Shown here piece by piece: positions 59,545 to 64,000 of a stretch of 64,000 bases of DNA. The notes below the pieces were generated by a model. It did not search any database. It was not told the DNA's origin and was given only the letters and a program-made list of their open reading frames with translations. The stretch lies in NCBI GenBank assembly GCA_052168355.1, contig JBQLZQ010000081.1, positions 1-64,000 on the forward strand. Reading direction: 5' to 3'. Origin of the DNA: JBQLZQ01 sp052168355. GTDB lineage: Bacteria; Pseudomonadota; Alphaproteobacteria; DSM-16000; Inquilinaceae. A program made the translations under genes and the position numbers. Each line of letters opens with the position of its first letter. The first letter of the stretch is position 1.

Positions 59545-60645
59545 ATGGGTTTCAACTGCGGAATTGTCGGCCTGCCCAATGTGGGCAAATCGACCCTGTT
59601 CAACGCCCTGACGTCGACCCAGGCGGCGGAGGCGGCCAACTACCCGTTCTGCACGATCGAGCCCAACACCGGCCGCGTCGGTGTCCCGGATCCCCGGCTT
59701 GATCGGTTGGCCGCCATCGCCAAATCCGCCAAAACCATTCCCACCCAGCTGGAGTTCGTGGACATCGCCGGTCTGGTCCGGGGCGCCTCCAAGGGCGAGG
59801 GGCTGGGCAACCAGTTTCTGGGCAATATCCGGCAGGTCGACGCCATCGTCCATGTGCTGCGCTGCTTCGAGGACGATGACGTGACCCATGTCGAAGGGAC
59901 GGTGGATCCGGTCCGCGACGCCGAAACGGTCGAGACCGAGCTGATGCTGGCCGACATGGACAGCCTGGAACGGCGCGTCCACGCGCTGCAGAAAAAGGCC
60001 CGTGGGGCCGATGCCGACGCCAAGGCCGAATTGGCGGTGGCCGAGCGGGCGCTGACCGTGCTTCAGCAGGGCCGCCCGGCCCGCCAAACCGACCTGACCG
60101 CCGACGAGCGGCCGGTCTTCGACCGGCTGGAACTTCTAACCGGCAAGCCGGTTCTGTATGTCTGCAACGTCGCGGAGGCCGAGGCCGCGACGGGCAACGA
60201 TCACAGCCGCCGGGTCGTGGAGATGGCCAATGCCGCGGGCGCCGAAACGGTGATCATCTCGGCCGCCATCGAAGCCGAGCTGGCCCAGTTGACCGACCCG
60301 GACGAAAAGCAGGAATTTCTGGAGACCCTGGGGCTGGACGAACCGGGATTGGCGAAGATCATCCGGGCCGGCTATCGCCTGCTGGGCCTGCTCACCTTCT
60401 TTACGGTCGGGCCAAAGGAGGCGCGGGCCTGGACGGTGGAACGCGGCGCCACGGCGCCGGCCGCGGCCGGTGTCATCCATACCGATTTCCAGCGCGGTTT
60501 CATCCGGGCGGAGACCATCGACTACGAAAGCTTTGTCGCGCTGGGCGGCGAGCAGCCAAGCAAGGAAGCCGGCAAGATGCGCCAGGAAGGCAAGGAGTAC
60601 CGGGTCCAGGACGGCGACATCTTTCACTTCCGCTTCAACGTCTGA
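59545..60645 (+). CDS. ychF: Redox-regulated ATPase/GTPase YchF
   Basis: Conserved OBG-family P-loop protein that binds ribosomes and prefers ATP. The 366-residue product has the Walker A GLPNVGKSTLFNALT, DIAGLVRGASKGEGLGNQFL (switch region), the helical domain with EFLETLGLDEPGL, and a C-terminal TGS domain (RGFIRAETIDYESFVALGGE). ATG 59545. Confidence 0.97.
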   Translation: MGFNCGIVGLPNVGKSTLFNALTSTQAAEAANYPFCTIEPNTGRVGVPDPRLDRLAAIAKSAKTIPTQLEFVDIAGLVRGASKGEGLGNQFLGNIRQVDAIVHVLRCFEDDDVTHVEGTVDPVRDAETVETELMLADMDSLERRVHALQKKARGADADAKAELAVAERALTVLQQGRPARQTDLTADERPVFDRLELLTGKPVLYVCNVAEAEAATGNDHSRRVVEMANAAGAETVIISAAIEAELAQLTDPDEKQEFLETLGLDEPGLAKIIRAGYRLLGLLTFFTVGPKEARAWTVERGATAPAAAGVIHTDFQRGFIRAETIDYESFVALGGEQPSKEAGKMRQEGKEYRVQDGDIFHFRFNV

Positions 60646-60654
60646 GAGCCCGGC

Positions 60655-61065
60655 ATGGCGGCGAAGGGCGACGACGCAATCGACTTCACGACTCTGCGTC
60701 CCGGCGACAAACCCAACCGCTATCTGGTCTGTCCGCCCGGTCTGGGCGTCGTAGCCCCGGACGAAGCGTCGCCGGTGTTCGACCTGCCGGTCGATACGCT
60801 GGAACGGCGTTGGTTCGATATGACCGCGCGGCAGAAAAGGGTCACGCGGACCGCCGCCGACCCGACCTTGCGCCAATACACTTTTGTCCAAAGATCGCGG
60901 ATCTTGGGCTTTCCCGACGTGATAACGGTGCGGTTCATACCCCTCGACGATGCGACCTCGACTCTGGCCGTCTTCAGCCGGTCGCGGTATGGCCACACCG
61001 ATTTCGGGGTCAACCGCAAGCGGGTGCAGGCGTGGCTGGCGGCGTTGCGGGCCAAGGTGCCCTGA
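60655..61065 (+). CDS. DUF1499 domain protein
   Basis: A 136-residue protein of the DUF1499 family. Conserved segments are LRPGDKPNRYLVCPPGLG, TFVQRSRILGFPDVITVRFI and SRYGHTDFGVNRKRVQAWL. No signal peptide in this copy, although many family members are lipoproteins or periplasmic. Function unknown. It starts 9 bases after ychF and is probably cotranscribed. Confidence 0.88.
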   Translation: MAAKGDDAIDFTTLRPGDKPNRYLVCPPGLGVVAPDEASPVFDLPVDTLERRWFDMTARQKRVTRTAADPTLRQYTFVQRSRILGFPDVITVRFIPLDDATSTLAVFSRSRYGHTDFGVNRKRVQAWLAALRAKVP

Positions 61066-61196
61066 CGGCCGTACCGAGCCTTTCGCCGCAGCCATTGTCG
61101 GAAATCCTGTGCTCCCCTGTTGCCCAGGGACGCCGTCTCCCGTCTAATCAGGGATTGTCGCCGAGGCGCCCGGATCGGGCGTCCTTCCTGCAGGAG

Positions 61197-61973
61197 ATGG
61201 AGTTGCCGCTTCTTTCGGTTCGGGGTCTGGCCCGCAGTTTCTATGGCGTTCAGGCCCTGTCCGGAGCCGATCTGGATGTCGAGGCCGGCACCATCACGGG
61301 GCTGATCGGCCCGAACGGCGCCGGCAAGACCACCCTGTTCAACTGTATCACCGGGCTGGTGCCGCCCCAGAGCGGGCGCGTGACCTTCGACGGAACCGAC
61401 CTGACGGGGTGGCGGCCGGAAGCCGTGACAGGACGCGGTCTGGTGCGCACCTTTCAGATCGCCCGGGGCTTTCCGCGGCTGACGGTGTTCGAGAACCTTC
61501 TGCTGTACGGCGCGCGCCAGGACGGCGAGGGTCTGGGTGCGGTGTTTTTCGCCCCGGCCCGTGTCCGTCGCCGGGAAACCGCGCTGAAGGAGCGGGCGCT
61601 GGCCATCGCCGAACGCCTGAGACTGAAACCGGTGATCGACAACCCGGCCTCGGCCCTGTCCGGTGGTCAGAAGAAATTGCTGGAGATCGGCCGGGCGCTG
61701 ATGACCGATCCCAAGCTGATCCTGCTGGACGAGCCGATCGCCGGCGTCAACCCGACCCTTTCGCGCGCCATCGGCGAGCATCTGACGGCCCTGAAGGAGG
61801 ACGGACTGACCTTTCTGGTGATCGAGCACGACATGGATATCGTGGCGCGGCTATGCGACACCGTCACCGTGATGGTGGAAGGACGGCGGCTGATGAGCGG
61901 ATCGTTCGCGGATGTGCAGGGCGACCCGCGGGTGCAGAGCGCCTATATGGGCGGCCGCGCGTTGGCGTCATGA
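61197..61973 (+). CDS. Branched-chain amino acid-type ABC transporter ATP-binding protein (LivG-like)
   Basis: A 258-residue ATPase: Walker A GPNGAGKTTLFN, Q-loop region, ABC signature LSGGQKKLLEIG, Walker B LILLDEPIAGVNP, and the H-loop VIEHDMD. The long insert between Walker A and signature (FAPARVRRRETALKER) is typical of LivG. Overlaps livF by ATGA. ATG 61197 is right after the GCAGGAG site. Substrate may be amino acids, urea or amides. Confidence 0.93.
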   Translation: MELPLLSVRGLARSFYGVQALSGADLDVEAGTITGLIGPNGAGKTTLFNCITGLVPPQSGRVTFDGTDLTGWRPEAVTGRGLVRTFQIARGFPRLTVFENLLLYGARQDGEGLGAVFFAPARVRRRETALKERALAIAERLRLKPVIDNPASALSGGQKKLLEIGRALMTDPKLILLDEPIAGVNPTLSRAIGEHLTALKEDGLTFLVIEHDMDIVARLCDTVTVMVEGRRLMSGSFADVQGDPRVQSAYMGGRALAS

Positions 61974-62725
61974 CCCAAAGCGCCGACACGATTGCGGCGG
62001 CGCCGGCCGCGGACACCCGCCCCGTGCTGCGCGTCCGCGGCATGGTCGCCGGGTACACCAGCGCCGATCTGATCCTGAAGGGTGTCGATCTGGACATCGG
62101 GCGGGACGAGATCGTCTGCATCATCGGCCCCAACGGGGCCGGAAAATCCACCTTTCTCAAGGCGGTGGCCGGGCTGCTCAAACCGTCGGCCGGGACGGTT
62201 TCTTTCCAGGGGACGAGCATCGCCGGCCTGCCGGCCCGCCAGATCGCGCGTCTTGGCATCGCCTTCGTCCCCCAGGAAGCCAACATCTTTCCCACCATGT
62301 CGGTGCGCGAGAACCTGGAAATGGGGGCGTTCACGGACCCCAAGAACGCCAGGGCCAGGATCGATGCCCAGTTCGACCGCTTCCCGGTGCTGGCCGAAAA
62401 GCGGCGCCACGCCGCCCGCACACTGTCGGGCGGCCAGCGACAGATGCTGGCAATGGCCATCGCCCTGATGGTCGCGCCCCACCTGCTGCTGCTCGACGAA
62501 CCGTCCGCCGGGCTGTCGCCGGCGGCGGCCCTGCAGCTTTTCGAGACCATCCGCGGCATTCATGCCGACGGCGTGGCCATCGGTCTTGTGGAGCAGAACG
62601 CCGCCGAGGCGCTGGCTCTGTCGACCCGCGGCTATATCCTGGTCGACGGGAAAAACAGCCGGGACGGGCCCGCCGACCGGCTTGCGACCGACCCCGAGGT
62701 CAAAAGGCTCTTTCTCGGGGGATAG
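61970..62725 (+). CDS. Branched-chain amino acid-type ABC transporter ATP-binding protein (LivF-like)
   Basis: A 251-residue ATPase with Walker A GPNGAGKSTFLKAVAG, signature LSGGQRQMLAMA, Walker B LLLLDEPSAGLSP, and the LivF-typical switch GLVEQNAAEALAL in place of the H-loop EH. The first bases overlap the LivG-like stop. The permease genes (livH/livM) are not in the window and presumably follow the binding protein beyond 64000. Confidence 0.93.
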   Translation: MTQSADTIAAAPAADTRPVLRVRGMVAGYTSADLILKGVDLDIGRDEIVCIIGPNGAGKSTFLKAVAGLLKPSAGTVSFQGTSIAGLPARQIARLGIAFVPQEANIFPTMSVRENLEMGAFTDPKNARARIDAQFDRFPVLAEKRRHAARTLSGGQRQMLAMAIALMVAPHLLLLDEPSAGLSPAAALQLFETIRGIHADGVAIGLVEQNAAEALALSTRGYILVDGKNSRDGPADRLATDPEVKRLFLGG

Positions 62726-62769
62726 TTGGAAGACTCTCAAGAAAAACGCATCAACAGAGGAGATCCGTC

Positions 62770-63975
62770 ATGTCCGTCGTTTCCCACACCACCCGCCGCA
62801 CCGTTCTCAAGGGAGCGGCGGCCACGGCCGGCCTGTTCGCGGCACCTGCCGTACTGCGCGCCCAGGCTGCCCCGATCAAGATCGCTACGCTGACGCCCCT
62901 GACCGGCGCCGGCGGCAACTACGGACCGTCGATGCGGGACGCGGTGGTCGGCGTCGTGCAGGCGGTGAACGAAGCCGGCGGCGTGCTGGGCCGGCAGATC
63001 GAAGTCGTCTCCGACGACACCCAGACAAACCCGGAAGCCGCCGTGCGCGCTGCGCGGAAGCTGATCGACGTCGACGACGTGGCCGCCATCATGGGCACAT
63101 GGGCATCGGCCTGCACCACCGCCGTGGCGCCCCTGTGCTGGGAGGCCAATCGCCTGCTGTTCACCGTGTCGGGCGCCGATTCCATCACCCTGCTGCCGCA
63201 TCAAGGGTTCATTTTCCGAACCCAGCCCAACTCAAAGCTGCAGATCCGGGTGGCGAGCGAATTCATGCTGGCCGAAGGCGCGACAAGTCTTGCCTGGATC
63301 GGCCCGCAGACCCCGTTCGCCCAGTCGTCCATCGACATCATGACCGAGGTCGGCGCGGCCGGCGGCGCCGAGACCGCGTCGCTGATCTATGAGGCCGACA
63401 AGACGACCTACCGGTCCGAGGTCGATCAGATCCTGCGCTCCAACCCCGACTTTCTCATGCTGGGCGGCTATGCCACCGATTCGACCATCCTGCTCAAGGA
63501 TCTGTTCCAGGCCGGCTACGAAGGCCGGATCATCGGCCCGGCTTACGCGGTCAACGCATCGCTGCTGGAAGCGTTGCCGCCGGAGGTGACACAGGGGATC
63601 TTCACGTGGGAGGGATCGCCGGCGGTCGATTCGGGCGCCTATGAACGGGTCAAGGCGATCCTGGGCGTCGACGATGTCGACCCCTATTCGGCCCAGACCT
63701 ACGATCACGCCAGCTTGTGCGTGATGGCCATGGCCGCCGCCGGCACCGACGACCCCACCGCCGTGCGCGACGCGGTGCGCACGATCAGCCAGGGCGACGG
63801 CGAAACGGTCGACAACGCGGTCGACGGGCTGAAGGCGCTGGCCGCTGGAAAGGCGATCAACTATTCCGGCGCCAGCGGCCCCTGCGATTTCGACGAGGTC
63901 GGCGACATCACCGGCGTCCTGTTCCTGTTCAAGCAGATTGAGGACGGCGCCGCGCAGGTCTTCCGCCGGGTCTGA
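62770..63975 (+). CDS. Branched-chain amino acid-type ABC transporter substrate-binding protein
   Basis: A 401-residue type I periplasmic-binding protein (LivK-like, Peripla_BP_6). The N-terminus has a twin-arginine motif (TRRTVLKGAAATAGLFAAPA) and a cleavage site before QAAPIKIA. Typical segments are LTPLTGAGGNYGPSMRDAVV, GRQIEVVSDDTQTNPEAAVR and IMGTWASACTTAVAPL. Tat export of this class is common in alphaproteobacteria. Only 25 bases follow before the window ends. Confidence 0.92.
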   Translation: MSVVSHTTRRTVLKGAAATAGLFAAPAVLRAQAAPIKIATLTPLTGAGGNYGPSMRDAVVGVVQAVNEAGGVLGRQIEVVSDDTQTNPEAAVRAARKLIDVDDVAAIMGTWASACTTAVAPLCWEANRLLFTVSGADSITLLPHQGFIFRTQPNSKLQIRVASEFMLAEGATSLAWIGPQTPFAQSSIDIMTEVGAAGGAETASLIYEADKTTYRSEVDQILRSNPDFLMLGGYATDSTILLKDLFQAGYEGRIIGPAYAVNASLLEALPPEVTQGIFTWEGSPAVDSGAYERVKAILGVDDVDPYSAQTYDHASLCVMAMAAAGTDDPTAVRDAVRTISQGDGETVDNAVDGLKALAAGKAINYSGASGPCDFDEVGDITGVLFLFKQIEDGAAQVFRRV

Positions 63976-64000
63976 CGACACCATTCGATCGGGGAGGGCG

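Noticed and set aside
1..64000. CRISPR arrays or rRNA genes
   Set aside because: No regularly spaced short repeats and no rRNA-like conserved segments were seen.

Overview
The window is a GC-rich chromosomal segment of an alphaproteobacterium, most like a member of the Rhodospirillales. Evidence for this is the order yqeY-like/dnaG/rpoD, the lgt/midA/pgeF and prs/rplY/pth/ychF blocks, polyhydroxyalkanoate genes (intracellular depolymerase, phasin), an Irr-type iron box in front of dps, and a single tRNA-Ile2(CAU). Nearly all of it is single-copy housekeeping DNA with short spacers and several ATGA-type overlaps. No rRNA operon, CRISPR array or intact transposase was seen.

Layout. 1-7 kb (minus strand): phaZ, purU, tRNA-Ile2, and the macromolecular synthesis operon yqeY-like/dnaG/rpoD. 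7-14 kb (plus): carA, a RimJ-type acetyltransferase, carB, greA with a strong terminator, and chrA. 14-21.5 kb: an Lrp regulator, a decayed DUF1513 gene, a three-gene cluster of unknown role (ELM1-like, 2OG-Fe(II) oxygenase, a 641-residue unrecognised protein), trxB and a LysR regulator. 25-31 kb: msrP, an MFS transporter, dps, an aspartate-type aminotransferase, a MoaD-like/BNR-repeat pair and a lytic transglycosylase behind a sigma-54-like promoter. 32-42 kb: uvrB, a CaCA antiporter, a FolM-like reductase, an AT-rich spacer with DnaA boxes, uvrC, pgsA, DUF2062, and moeA/moaD/moaE. 42-53 kb: a FecR/CHASE2 cyclase pair, ilvE with a divergent marR, a two-component system, csaA, phasin and its neighbouring TetR gene, proC, a YbjN-like gene and a UbiK-like gene. 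53-64 kb: hldD, lgt, midA, pgeF, prs, rplY, pth, ychF, DUF1499, and the start of a branched-chain-type ABC transporter operon.

The clearest accessory DNA lies at 21.7-25.0 kb. A 3.1-kb block of visibly lower GC is bracketed by two identical 74-bp direct repeats, and each repeat carries a complete intrinsic terminator. The left copy is the 3' end of what looks like a structured non-coding RNA; the right copy borders msrP. This is the arrangement expected when an element integrates into the 3' end of an RNA gene and restores it. Inside are an XRE-DUF1488 regulator with a perfect palindromic operator, a HEPN/DUF5677-like protein directly downstream of it, a ParB-like gene broken by one in-frame stop, an exported protein of unknown function, and an SRAP (YedK/HMCES-type) remnant cut off exactly at the right repeat. 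No integrase is visible, so this is either a decayed or a helper-dependent mini-island.

Two families of small palindromic repeats are also present: an identical 51-bp hairpin unit at 1-51 and 50951-51001, whose first three bases form the stop codon of the adjacent gene in both places, and two roughly 262-bp MITE-like elements with terminal inverted repeats at 39229-39491 and 46702-46962.
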